Assembly: GCF_009758205.1 (NCBI RefSeq)
Contig: NZ_WRXN01000003.1
Span: forward strand, 124,001 to 188,000
Length of the DNA: 64,000 nt
From: Chitinophaga tropicalis
GTDB lineage: Bacteria; Bacteroidota; Bacteroidia; Chitinophagales; Chitinophagaceae
Direction: 5' to 3'
Shown here: positions 8,742-16,656 of the stretch, piece after piece
How the letters are laid out: each line of letters starts with the position of its first letter
How positions within the stretch are numbered: the stretch's first letter is position 1
Notes under the pieces: model-generated
Told to the model about the DNA's origin: nothing
Database searches by the model: none
What the model saw: only the letters and a program-made list of their open reading frames with translations
Made by a program: the position numbers and the translations under genes

Positions 8742-10760
8742 ATGGCAAAAATAAAAAGTAACAGCGAAGAGGTTCTCTCACAATTTATTAAAGCAGAAAA
8801 GGCCCGTTTCCCTATTTCAATGAGTGACAGTAGGTTTTTCGAAATCTTTGCGGCCCAACAGGTACTTAAAGCGAATGATCTAAGTGATAAGGAGATTGAA
8901 AACGGAATTGTCGGCGAGGGGCTCGATGGAGGAATAGATGGGTTATACTTTTTTATTAATGGGCAACTCATTCAAGATGAAATCAAAAGCTATGACCCAT
9001 GGAAAAAAAATATAGATCTCGAGGTATTTGTTATTCAATCTAAAACTACAGCTGGATTTGGAGAAGACGCAATTCATAAGCTAGTCAATACGACAGAAGA
9101 CATTTTTACGATAAACAATGTCCTTAGTGCAAAGAAATTTAAAGAAAGATATAATCCCGAGCTATTGGAGATTGCCGAGCGTTTTAATATAGGTTATAAG
9201 TCCTTAGTAGTAAAAGGAATTACTTTGAGGTTTCATTACTTTTATGTAACGCAAGGCGACAACGTACACCCAAATACAAAAGGTCTTACTGAAAAGCTTG
9301 GTAAGAAGATACAAGAATTATTTTTTAATAAAGCATCATTTGATTTTACCTTTCTTGGTGCGCGGGATTTGGTTGAAATAGCTTCCAGAAGGCCTGCTCA
9401 GAAAATAGAGATTGAATTATCTAAGCAAGTTTTATATTCTGATAAGAATAGCTGTGTATGCTTAGTTAAACTGAAAGATTTTTATAAGTTCATTGTAGAT
9501 AAAGCTACCAATAAAATTAACCGCCACATCTTTGAGGCTAATGTACGAGACTATCAGGGCGATAGTGGCGTTAATAAAGAAATTCGGGAAACCTTGCAAA
9601 CGACAGAAGGAGATAATTTCTGGTGGCTCAACAATGGCATTACCATTCTTACTAATGAGATTACAGCGAAGGGTAATTCATCATTGATTTTGGATTCCCC
9701 AGAGATTGTAAATGGCTTGCAAACCTCCAACGAAATATATAACTACTTCTCTTCGATCACTCCTGAAGAAGTGGAGAAGGAAAGTCGTGAGGTATTACTC
9801 CGCATAATCAATCCGGAGCACGATAAAAGTAGAGATAAGATAATTAAAGCTACCAATAGTCAGACACGCATACCAACAACAGCTCTAAAGGCAACTGATC
9901 CTGTACACCGGGATATTGAACAATATTTATATTCTAAAGGCTTATTTTATGATCGAAGAAAGAATTTTTATAAAAATGAGGGTAAGCCTCAAACGCAGAT
10001 CGTGACAATTATAGAGCTAGCCCAAGCTATGATTGCCATTAAACTTCGACATCCGGACGATGCTCGTGCTCGACCATCCAACATCTTTGCAAACGATGAC
10101 GAATATGCTAAAATATTTTCGTACAAAATACCATTGCAGCTTTATTATGCTGTACTCCTAATTATGCAGAAGGTCACATCATTTTTTACTAGTGCTAGTC
10201 TAAGTAATAATGAACAGACGAATCTTCGCTACTATGTCGCTTATTATGCGACTTGTCTTGCTTCCTCCAAAGTCTACTTAACTGATAATGATATTTTGAT
10301 AGCTTCAGAAGCGCTAACTCCAACTATCCTTGTCCAGGCGCTTGAAAGGGTGAAATTGGCCTATCAAAAAGCAGGTGGAAATGACAAAGCGGCTAAAGGT
10401 CTTGCCTTCCGAGAATCTTTAGAAAATGAGTTATTGTTAATGTTAATGCCGGAGGTAGCGAAAAACAGAGCTGCTGTCAAGCAGAGATCCACCCTCTCCA
10501 AAGCTACTCCCTTAAAGAAGAAAGCGGCTGCAATGAAGAAGGTAACAAAGAAGATTGCTGTGCCTAAGAAGACAATAGAGGTAAAGAGTGCTGGGAAGAA
10601 AGCTACGCCTCCAAAAAAGAAGGCCGCGGCTACAAGGGAGAGGACAGCTGAGAAGATTTCAGCGCCTAAGAAGAAAATAAGGGTAAAGGGTGTGGAGAAG
10701 CAAGCTCCACTTCCAAAGAAGAAGGCTGCTACTAAGGAAAAGAGCCCAAAGGGAAAGTAG
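8742..10760 (+). CDS. AIPR-family (abortive infection phage resistance) protein with lysine-rich histone-like tail
   Basis: A 672-residue protein. The N-terminus has a PD-(D/E)xK-like nuclease pattern: GLDGGIDG (60-67) with Asp66, then FVIQSK (96-101). The central region contains the AIPR hallmarks WWLNNGITIL and SPEIVNGLQTSNEI. AIPR proteins are associated with abortive phage resistance. Unusually, the last 100 residues (about 573-672) are a low-complexity Lys/Ala/Pro tail resembling histone H1 or bacterial HU/H1-like tails, built from a roughly 33-residue repeat. The tail is part of the same uninterrupted frame, and it suggests DNA tethering (inference). The gene stands alone on the + strand, with no obvious partner gene in the same orientation for 300 bp. 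Confidence 0.87.
   Translation: MAKIKSNSEEVLSQFIKAEKARFPISMSDSRFFEIFAAQQVLKANDLSDKEIENGIVGEGLDGGIDGLYFFINGQLIQDEIKSYDPWKKNIDLEVFVIQSKTTAGFGEDAIHKLVNTTEDIFTINNVLSAKKFKERYNPELLEIAERFNIGYKSLVVKGITLRFHYFYVTQGDNVHPNTKGLTEKLGKKIQELFFNKASFDFTFLGARDLVEIASRRPAQKIEIELSKQVLYSDKNSCVCLVKLKDFYKFIVDKATNKINRHIFEANVRDYQGDSGVNKEIRETLQTTEGDNFWWLNNGITILTNEITAKGNSSLILDSPEIVNGLQTSNEIYNYFSSITPEEVEKESREVLLRIINPEHDKSRDKIIKATNSQTRIPTTALKATDPVHRDIEQYLYSKGLFYDRRKNFYKNEGKPQTQIVTIIELAQAMIAIKLRHPDDARARPSNIFANDDEYAKIFSYKIPLQLYYAVLLIMQKVTSFFTSASLSNNEQTNLRYYVAYYATCLASSKVYLTDNDILIASEALTPTILVQALERVKLAYQKAGGNDKAAKGLAFRESLENELLLMLMPEVAKNRAAVKQRSTLSKATPLKKKAAAMKKVTKKIAVPKKTIEVKSAGKKATPPKKKAAATRERTAEKISAPKKKIRVKGVEKQAPLPKKKAATKEKSPKGK
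10500..10757 (+). repeat. In-frame Lys/Ala/Pro-rich repeats encoding the AIPR tail
   Basis: Two units of about 33-34 codons begin KATPLKKKAAA and KATPPKKKAAA, and a partial third begins QAPLPKKKAA. Each contains a PKK(T/K)I.VK motif, except that the third is cut short by the stop codon. Confidence 0.75.
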
Positions 10761-11095
10761 TGCGAAGCACGCTACTTTTTCTTTGGGTCGATTTGTTTGT
10801 TTATCAAAGTGTCGATTTGCAATTTTGTACCTCAGTTTACATTTATTAGTTATAATAATTACAAAAATAAGATTTCTAATTTGTTGATTTTGTTTTCTTT
10901 TTACCCCAATACCAATATCTATATCCATATTTACATGCCTTTCTATTACTAGTAGGCGCCATAAAAAAATTATAAAATAGTTTGGATACAGGCCCATCGA
11001 TATCGTATATTTACAGACATTGTTATTCTTACTCAGTAAAAATTACAAGGATATGAGAAGTTGGAACATGAAGCAGTTGAAATCCTTTTTCACCT

Positions 11096-11413
11096 TTGAG
11101 CTCCTCGTTAAATGCAGTTGTATTTATACCCGTTTTCGTGAAACTCATGACGCGCAGCGATATTTATGTCAACTGGCCAGCAGAGGCAACGCGCTGCCAG
11201 TTGATTAATGAGTATCGAAGTAATGCGTTATGTCATTATTTCCTTTTGTTTGTTTTAGCCGATGTTGCTGTTTTACTTTATGAGGGGCAATGGAATGTAA
11301 AATATATGCTTGCTGACTTAATGTTGGGAATGGGTGCATATATACCATTATACTTCCTTCTTTATCGGCCCATTTTACCATTGAATTCCTTCCAAAGTTC
11401 GAAACGGCGATAG
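11096..11413 (+). pseudogene. Membrane-protein fragment, possibly decayed
   Basis: An open frame of 105 codons encodes a sequence with two or three hydrophobic segments, including HYFLLFVLADVAVLLYEGQW and an IPLYFLLYRPILPL segment. The region upstream (11044-11100) looks coding in a different frame (MRSWNMKQLKSFFTFE), so a frameshift is likely. No family was recognised. It is followed in another frame by a second coding-like fragment. I read it as part of a decaying insertion; a short genuine gene is possible. Confidence 0.35.
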
Positions 11414-11775
11414 CGGTATACGATGGCAGTGAACGGGCATGGCAAGAAAAGTGTAAACAAGACCAGCTAAGTAACAGGGCATTGGTGCTTCTTTTCTACG
11501 CATTTGATAAAACCAGCAAAGCCAACTATCTAATTCCCAGTGATAAATGTGCAGACCTGTTGCACAAAATTTTCGGTTCAAGCCCTGATGGAATCGAAAA
11601 GGCACTTGACCTAATCTTTAAGAAGGATAAAAGGGACAAATTGGAACATCGCCATCTTGCAGAAGTGGGCAAAAGTTTTGAGAAAGCCTATACTATCCTA
11701 GAGGCAATGCAGTTTTCAGAAGGTATATTACAGTTGAAACACTTGGAGCAACAATTTAATAAGCAACAATCATAA
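11317..11775 (+). pseudogene. 5'-truncated hypothetical gene fragment
   Basis: The frame is open from 11317 but has no start codon before a TTG at 11482, even though the translation already looks coding from about 11395 (FETAIAVYDGSERAWQ onward). The C-terminal part is helical and charged (KIFGSSPDGIEKALDLIFKK; AYTILEAMQFSEGILQLKHL) and resembles accessory genes of Bacteroidota mobile elements. No family was recognised. The lack of a start suggests the 5' end has been lost. Confidence 0.4.
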
Positions 11776-11779
11776 AACC

Positions 11780-12211
11780 TTATTGCCTTTCAATTGTAAC
11801 CCTATTCGTCCTGATTTTCGGGAGTGATATTTTATTGCCCCACAGGTCATTTCTCATTGCATTACAAACGAAATAATAGGTATCGTATGAAGGAGAATTT
11901 ATGAACTTCTTCAATCCTAAGATTACTTTATCGCTTGCAAAAATGAAAGAATTAAAATATTCTACTTCAATTTCTTTGTCTAACAATTCTTCAGTTGTCA
12001 AATTGGGGCGTTGTGCCAATAGGAATTGCAAATTGTTAGGTAAGTCAACCTTTGCTAGCAGTAGAAGGTTTATGCAAAAATATCTTTGCTTTTTTACTGC
12101 ATATTCATTTTCCTTCATTTGCTTTTTATGTTGGAAAAGTGATTGGAAATACGCACCAATAGCGCCGCCGACAACGCCTAACAGCAAGGGAATAATTTGA
12201 GGCCAATTCAT
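11780..12211 (-). CDS. Small membrane-anchored hypothetical protein
   Basis: A 143-residue protein starting at the ATG at 12211 (MNWPQIIPLLLGVVGGAIGA). The longer frame upstream overlaps the antisense of an HTH gene fragment and is not credible. One N-terminal transmembrane helix (about residues 5-24) is followed by a basic helical region (HKKQMKENEYAVKKQRYF) and a cytoplasmic domain with no recognised motif. Small one-helix proteins with a cytoplasmic domain are frequent in phage-defence islands, but nothing here assigns a function. Confidence 0.55.
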   Translation of the reverse strand: MNWPQIIPLLLGVVGGAIGAYFQSLFQHKKQMKENEYAVKKQRYFCINLLLLAKVDLPNNLQFLLAQRPNLTTEELLDKEIEVEYFNSFIFASDKVILGLKKFINSPSYDTYYFVCNAMRNDLWGNKISLPKIRTNRVTIERQ

Positions 12212-12356
12212 ATCATGATTTATAACGGTTGCATAATAGCCTTTTTTACTAAAACAAGTATACTTAATCTCTTTTCTCTTTTTCGGACAACCATATTTGC
12301 TGCCAAAATCGGTATAATATGGAAATGAGAGAAAGAAATGTGCAGACGACAGCGCC

Positions 12357-12864
12357 ATGCTATTCTCAATTGAGCCGGAACAGTTTGGGCAAATGCTGCG
12401 TGTATTAGTGCGTGAAGAAGTCAGCAACTGGAAAGGCAGCCGGTACATACCCTGGCATATAATGCCCCCTGCTCACCTATAAGCCCCTCTATAAAATCGG
12501 TGAGGTCTGTCAGCTATTCAGGTTATCAAGCCTACTATTTACGAACTGGATAAAACATGGCAAACTAAAGGCGTACAAAATCCGATGGAGGGTCTATTTT
12601 CTTTGGAACGACATTCAGCAATATTGCAGCCCGGAGAACAGCCGAAAGAATGACAGGCAACGTCGCTACCTGTTGCGGAGATAGGGCGGGCAGCTCCCCG
12701 CTCCTGAAATAAATAGGCTATATCATGCACACCCGCAGATCTTTCGTGATAGCATTGTACAATGGGAGGAACAAAGGCAGCTGATCGCATCTATGTTGCT
12801 AGAAGCACGAGAAAAGGAGGAAGATGCAATCCGGCTCAGGAACAAGGCCAGAAAAATCAGATAA
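12357..12864 (+). pseudogene. Degenerate helix-turn-helix (excisionase-like) gene
   Basis: Three pieces fit one ancestral accessory gene region. Codons from the ATG at 12357 give MLFSIEPEQFGQMLRVLVRE, a typical N-terminus of Bacteroidota HTH/excisionase-like proteins. A -1 shift near 12478 continues into PLYKIGEVCQLFRL ... HGKLKAYKI ... VYFLWNDIQQYC, a MerR/excisionase-type winged HTH, ending at a TAG (12682-12684). The same frame then reads on (LPAPEINRLYHAHPQIFRDS) to a stop at 12862-12864 with a coiled-coil end. The broken frame marks the remains of a mobile element. Confidence 0.6.
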
Positions 12865-12894
12865 TATCCATTCTTTTGGGGGAGGCGCAGCCGT

Positions 12895-12938
12895 CGCGCC
12901 CCCCTCTTCCCCTCCCGGCGAGGGGAGAGGGGGGCGCG
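12895..12938. repeat. GC-rich 20-bp palindrome (REP-like hairpin)
   Basis: A left arm at 12895-12914 and a right arm at 12920-12938 pair along their whole length except for one unpaired T, around a 5-nt loop. The arms are almost pure C/T and G/A. It stands out sharply from the AT-rich surroundings and lies between two gene remnants. It looks like a mobile repetitive palindrome. Other copies cannot be searched for here, and I saw none elsewhere in the window. Confidence 0.7.
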
Positions 12939-13036
12939 ATGTGCTTTGCCGCCGTCCCTATAATTTACCATAAAATAAAAAACATTAAAGCTATTGCATT
13001 TCGGTGCAGCGCTCCTATATTGACTTTGCTAGTATT

Positions 13037-13171
13037 TTATTTTTCGCCTTTCTTCTCATTCAGCAGCTTCTCCAGCATTTCTATTTTCTCTCGCTCGCTT
13101 ATGAATAACCGTTTATAAAGTTGCCCGTTATTATTAGAGTATACATTCTTTGAAACTCTGTTAGAATCTTT
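13037..13171 (-). pseudogene. C-terminal remnant of a regulator (XRE-like tail)
   Basis: On the minus strand an open stretch ends with GQLYKRLFISEREKIEMLEK and a short lysine-rich end, the coiled C-terminal tail commonly seen on Bacteroidota XRE-family regulators. An in-frame TGA lies just upstream of 13171 and there is no start codon or HTH domain. It is a gene tail whose body is missing. Confidence 0.45.
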
Positions 13172-13235
13172 TCAATTGTAAATACATATTATGAATTACT
13201 GTTGCATGAAATAAAAAGATGGTATTTTTTTGAAA

Positions 13236-13282
13236 AAATCGTATAGTGTAAAATAAAAAACATAATTTTGGCTATACGATTT
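13236..13282 (+). promoter_or_regulatory. Promoter with 11-bp inverted-repeat operator for the XRE-ImmA operon
   Basis: A perfect 11-bp inverted repeat, AAATCGTATAG at 13236-13246 and CTATACGATTT at 13272-13282, is separated by 25 bp. Between the arms lies TAATTTTG (13263-13270), a perfect match to the Bacteroidota -7 consensus TAnnTTTG. The start codon of the XRE gene is 8 bp after the right arm. This is the expected layout for autorepression by the downstream HTH protein. Confidence 0.75.
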
Positions 13283-13290
13283 GATTTTCT

Positions 13291-14367
13291 ATGCAATTCG
13301 GAGACAAAATAAAAGAACTAAGACTCAAAAAAGGCTTTTCCATCCAGGGGCTTGCCGACTTAGTAGGTGTTTCCAAACCTGCTATTCAGCAATATGAAGA
13401 TGGAACAATCACTCCTAGTAATAAGGTATTAAAGAAAATATCAGAGGCTTTAGGTGTTAGGGTCTGGCATTTCTTTTCCGCGCCACCACAACCAATAAAA
13501 CTGATTGAATTTAGGGATGGTCATACGCTGCAAGATGAGGAAAAAGAAAAAAGCACGATAAGAGACCTGATAGTAACAGTCGCCCAGAAGTATTTGGACC
13601 TTGTCACAATAATGAATGAAAGGATTATATTTGAGAATCCGGTTGCTGATACTGAAATAAACATCAATAGTGATGTTGAAAAAGCGGCTAAGAGGCTGAG
13701 AAAAAAATGGAGGATAGCCGATTCTCCAATTGACGATGTGACGGAATTCCTCGAATCGAAAGGTTTTATTATTTTGACAATTGAAAGACCTACAGGTTCT
13801 TCAGGGGTCTGTGGTTACATTGAAGATACTAGTGGAAATATACCTGTAATCATAGTGAACACATTCGATGATTCAGAAATAACTAGGAAACGATTTACAA
13901 TTCTTCATGAATTAGCGCACCTGCTGTTGAGGTTTAATCCTACTCTTACAAAGAGAGCTCAAGAAAATATGTGTCATTACTTCGCTGGAGCGCTGCTTCT
14001 ACCCGAGGAAGTGTTAATATCAGCGATAGGGAAGGATCGGACATCGATTTCTCTTATGGAGCTTATTTCATTAAAAGAAGCTTACGGAATTTCTATTCCT
14101 GCAATCATCATACGCGCAAATAATGTTGGAATTATAAATAACATAACGAAAGATAGTTGGCTACAGACTTATAATATTTGGAGAGATGGTCAAATGGGGC
14201 TTGGACGATATACTAAGAGTCTTGAAAAGCCCGCTCGAATTGAGAATTTGATTACTAAGGCTATTGCTGAGAAAAGAATAACCTGGGAAAAAGCAGCAGA
14301 ATTGACTAATACGCCAATAGATAAATTGGAACAAATGTATAGAAATGGAATGCTAGAGATCAAATGA
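13291..14367 (+). CDS. XRE-family HTH regulator fused to ImmA/IrrE metallopeptidase
   Basis: A 358-residue two-domain protein. The N-terminal HTH_3 domain (about 1-62) reads IKELRLKKGFSIQGLADLVG with the recognition helix SKPAIQQYEDG. The C-terminal ImmA/IrrE (COG2856) domain has the zinc motif HELAH at 206-210 and the downstream FAGALLLPEE segment typical of the family. Such proteins act as repressors or antitoxins that are inactivated by proteolysis. Its stop codon overlaps the next gene by 4 bp (ATGA), indicating translational coupling. An inverted-repeat operator covers its promoter. Confidence 0.92.
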   Translation: MQFGDKIKELRLKKGFSIQGLADLVGVSKPAIQQYEDGTITPSNKVLKKISEALGVRVWHFFSAPPQPIKLIEFRDGHTLQDEEKEKSTIRDLIVTVAQKYLDLVTIMNERIIFENPVADTEININSDVEKAAKRLRKKWRIADSPIDDVTEFLESKGFIILTIERPTGSSGVCGYIEDTSGNIPVIIVNTFDDSEITRKRFTILHELAHLLLRFNPTLTKRAQENMCHYFAGALLLPEEVLISAIGKDRTSISLMELISLKEAYGISIPAIIIRANNVGIINNITKDSWLQTYNIWRDGQMGLGRYTKSLEKPARIENLITKAIAEKRITWEKAAELTNTPIDKLEQMYRNGMLEIK

Positions 14368-14795
14368 TATATTTTTTTTACAATATAGACTTATTGATAA
14401 TGCTTGACAGGTGGGGCTTAGTCAAACCGATCATTGATAATGGCTGTAGAATAATCATTTCAGAGTTTAGAATTTCTTATTACTCTTTAGAGAAACAATC
14501 ATTGATTAAACGTATGATCGGGGCGGGCATGGTTGATCTTATCGATGATGGAGCAGATGCGCTTGATTTTGCAGAGATGCATTCTAGCTATATGTCTCAC
14601 ATTGGAAAGGGCGGCCTTTTAGTGATTCACCTGTGTTTGACTAATTCATGTGTAATGGTAATTGAGGATGAGTTTGAATTTTATAAAGAAGTCGCAGCTA
14701 ACTTTGGTGTTAGGTCCGTTTCGGCAGCTGATTTTTTTCGTCAGAACGTAGAAGACACCGATCGTCGTGAGTTTTTAATAAACGTATTTAAATAG
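14364..14795 (+). CDS. PIN-like putative toxin or effector coupled to XRE-ImmA
   Basis: A 143-residue protein whose start overlaps the stop of the XRE-ImmA gene by 4 bp. The sequence suggests a PIN-like alpha/beta fold: a C-terminal segment VMVIEDEFEFYKEVAANFGV and RSVSAADFFRQ, and scattered conserved-type acidic residues. PIN-like partners of ImmA/IrrE-HTH proteins are known in COG2856-linked operons. The assignment comes from fold pattern and context only. An unrelated small partner protein is the alternative. Confidence 0.55.
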   Translation: MIYFFYNIDLLIMLDRWGLVKPIIDNGCRIIISEFRISYYSLEKQSLIKRMIGAGMVDLIDDGADALDFAEMHSSYMSHIGKGGLLVIHLCLTNSCVMVIEDEFEFYKEVAANFGVRSVSAADFFRQNVEDTDRREFLINVFK

Positions 14796-14824
14796 AGAGA
14801 AAATATAAACTACCAAAAACAAAT

Positions 14825-14855
14825 AATGCCTTAAAGCGGGAACTTATAAGGCATT
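14825..14855 (+). terminator. Hairpin downstream of the XRE-ImmA/PIN-like operon
   Basis: A nine-pair stem, AATGCCTTA with TAAGGCATT, has a 13-nt loop, 29 bp after the stop codon. There is no strong T-run, so termination is likely but not certain. A second small hairpin (AGGGG/CCCCT) lies near 14895-14910. Confidence 0.45.
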
Positions 14856-15068
14856 GTCATAGGAATGTTTTAAAGCAGTAGAGAGCTTAGCAGGGGTTGG
14901 TACCCCCTCGCATTCCAGCTATTGTTGATAATTTTTCAGACCACAAATGTAATAGTTTATTTGAAAAGATAAATTATTTTTTCAACGATCAGCCATAACC
15001 TACCGGCTTACTGCTCTAACTCCGTGATGTAAGAGAGCAATGAATTACTAATAACTAATTTTATTGAA

Positions 15069-15329
15069 ATGCAGATAGATGGCGCTCTAATAAGGGAGCA
15101 AGGAGTGACTTTTGCCATAGTGGTAGTAAAATCCTATGTGCTAAGCAGCAGAAATGAATGCGAGAACGCTCGGCAAAATATTGGGAGGCTTTTTCCAGGT
15201 GTCCCATTGATTTTGATGGCTCAAAACGGACGAGGGAGACCTACTTACCAAGGAAGAAAGGACATTGTCAACTTTTTATCAAGAATTGACCCTTCTCGTA
15301 TTCCCTGGAAGAGATACTCTTTCAATTAA
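15069..15329 (+). CDS. Small hypothetical protein (86 aa)
   Basis: The 86-residue translation looks structured: a hydrophobic strand (VTFAIVVVKSYVL), a short Cys-containing helix, then a strand and loop (GVPLILMAQNGRGRPTYQGR). The upstream residues suggest an alpha/beta fold without catalytic signatures. It is the first of three small co-directional genes. No family was recognised. Confidence 0.55.
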   Translation: MQIDGALIREQGVTFAIVVVKSYVLSSRNECENARQNIGRLFPGVPLILMAQNGRGRPTYQGRKDIVNFLSRIDPSRIPWKRYSFN

Positions 15330-15359
15330 TAATTTATTTAGTCTTAAAAATGTTTAACT

Positions 15360-15533
15360 ATGGCTAAGAATGGTAAAGTAGGTGATGGTCACCGCAATGG
15401 AGCAATAAAGGAAAGAACCCAGACTTATAATCCTAAAACAGAAGTTTGGATAAAAAGAGACACAAATACAGGTAGGTTTATAGATGGGAAATCAGATGGA
15501 AAACCTTTCAAAGGAGTGACGAAGGAAAAATAG
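15360..15533 (+). CDS. Small basic hypothetical protein (57 aa)
   Basis: A 57-residue protein from the ATG at 15360. It is basic and glycine-rich and contains RTQTYNPKTEVWIKRDTNTG followed by a GKPFKGV ending. This compact pattern recurs in small Bacteroidota proteins (from memory). It has no membrane segment. It is followed 6 bp later by a 12-bp hairpin. The role is unknown. Confidence 0.6.
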   Translation: MAKNGKVGDGHRNGAIKERTQTYNPKTEVWIKRDTNTGRFIDGKSDGKPFKGVTKEK

Positions 15534-15539
15534 ACATGC

Positions 15540-15569
15540 AAGCATGAACAGTTAGAGCTGTTCATGCTT
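15540..15569 (+). terminator. 12-bp perfect hairpin after the 57-aa gene
   Basis: AAGCATGAACAG (15540-15551) pairs perfectly with CTGTTCATGCTT (15558-15569) around a 6-nt loop. The T-run is weak. It could terminate the upstream gene or be a regulatory structure in the leader of the next gene, which starts 21 bp later. Confidence 0.6.
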
Positions 15570-15590
15570 ATTTACCTCTTAAAAAACAAA

Positions 15591-15812
15591 ATGATGGTTG
15601 ATATATCGAAACAAAAAGTCAGTGTCAAATGTGGATGCGGCAGAAATCATCAGGTCACGTTAAAAGATGTGGCTGCGAGGAAGGTCATGCGATGTTCCTG
15701 TGGAGTTAATATCCAATTGGAAGATCGTAATGGGTCAGTAAAACGAAGCATTGCTGATACAAACAAATCCTTTAATGATCTTGAAAAAGTGCTAAGAAGG
15801 TTTGGATGGTAA
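15591..15812 (+). CDS. Small zinc-ribbon-like protein (73 aa)
   Basis: A 73-residue protein from the ATG at 15591; an in-frame start at 15564 lies inside the preceding hairpin and is unlikely. Paired cysteines occur as KCGCGRNHQV and RCSCGVNIQL, about 20 residues apart, consistent with a small zinc ribbon. The C-terminus is helical (NDLEKVLRRFGW). The ribbon may bind nucleic acid or protein (inference). Confidence 0.6.
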   Translation: MMVDISKQKVSVKCGCGRNHQVTLKDVAARKVMRCSCGVNIQLEDRNGSVKRSIADTNKSFNDLEKVLRRFGW

Positions 15813-15855
15813 TTTTTCCAAGCTTCAATAGTATTACATGCGATAGGTAAAATAC

Positions 15856-15882
15856 GGGAAGGGTAACACCTTCCCCTTATTT
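15856..15882 (+). terminator. Terminator after the zinc-ribbon gene
   Basis: GGGAAGG (15856-15862) pairs with CCTTCCC (15869-15875) around a 6-nt loop. An A-rich stretch precedes it and CTTATTTG follows. It lies 43 bp after the stop codon. Confidence 0.6.
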
Positions 15883-16026
15883 GTAATATGTAATTTGTAA
15901 TATCTCCGAGTCCTTAAAACTTAAGGCATTTCCATTTCCAATGAGATCCAAGTGCAGAAAGTCAAACTCGCCTTTTTGACGATTTAAGTGAGCTGTCTAA
16001 TAGTTGATAGTTATTGAGAGCAATCT

Positions 16027-16647
16027 TTAAAGTAACTTATTTTTAAGGAGAAAAGCAGCAACTCCCAATACGATTAATCCAATTGTGATATATGTCAGCA
16101 CTTGTTGTTGTTTTCCAGTTTTCTGTATGACTTCAAGACCCATTTGCAACGAATTTCTGGATTCCTTCTGTGATTCCTGCATATCCCTTAGTCTCTCAGT
16201 TATATTGCGTTCAATAGTATCCAGCCTGCTTTGGACTGCCTGTGTCGCGGCCATTATACCGGCTATATTGGCATCTATTTTATCAAGTCGCTCAGGGAAG
16301 TTAATCTTCTCCACGCGTTCATAGAATGCTTGTATTCTTTCTTTCAAACCGTTTAATGCAGCTTGTTCGTCTTTAATTTGGTTTTGTATATCGTTGGTAA
16401 CACGTTGTAACGCATGGTGCTCCTCTGTCAGTGATTCCATCTGAGATGTAAAGAGCTGAGTGAGTGACGCTTTATGTTTAGCATCATCTTCTTTTACAGC
16501 ATTTAGCAGATCAAGATGTTTTTGAGGAATACGACTGACTACTTGTGTCAGCTCCTGCGCCTTTTCAATAAGCGTAATGGCAGGGGCGATTTTATTTAAT
16601 TCATTATGGAGGATTTCTAAAGCGGATAAAACTTCCTGAGATGCCAT
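16027..16647 (-). CDS. Coiled-coil protein with C-terminal membrane anchor, partner of the RecQ fusion
   Basis: A 206-residue protein. Residues about 10-180 are almost entirely helical with heptad character (for example RVEKINFPERLDKIDANIAG and LDTIERNITERLRDMQ). A single transmembrane helix lies near the C-terminus (VLTYITIGLIVLGVAAFLL) followed by KNKLL. It is therefore a tail-anchored coiled-coil protein facing the cytoplasm. It starts 9 bp after the helicase stop codon and must be co-transcribed. Membrane coiled-coil partners of helicase/nuclease proteins are seen in several anti-phage systems. No family was recognised. Confidence 0.8.
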   Translation of the reverse strand: MASQEVLSALEILHNELNKIAPAITLIEKAQELTQVVSRIPQKHLDLLNAVKEDDAKHKASLTQLFTSQMESLTEEHHALQRVTNDIQNQIKDEQAALNGLKERIQAFYERVEKINFPERLDKIDANIAGIMAATQAVQSRLDTIERNITERLRDMQESQKESRNSLQMGLEVIQKTGKQQQVLTYITIGLIVLGVAAFLLKNKLL

Positions 16648-16656
16648 ATGTAATAA

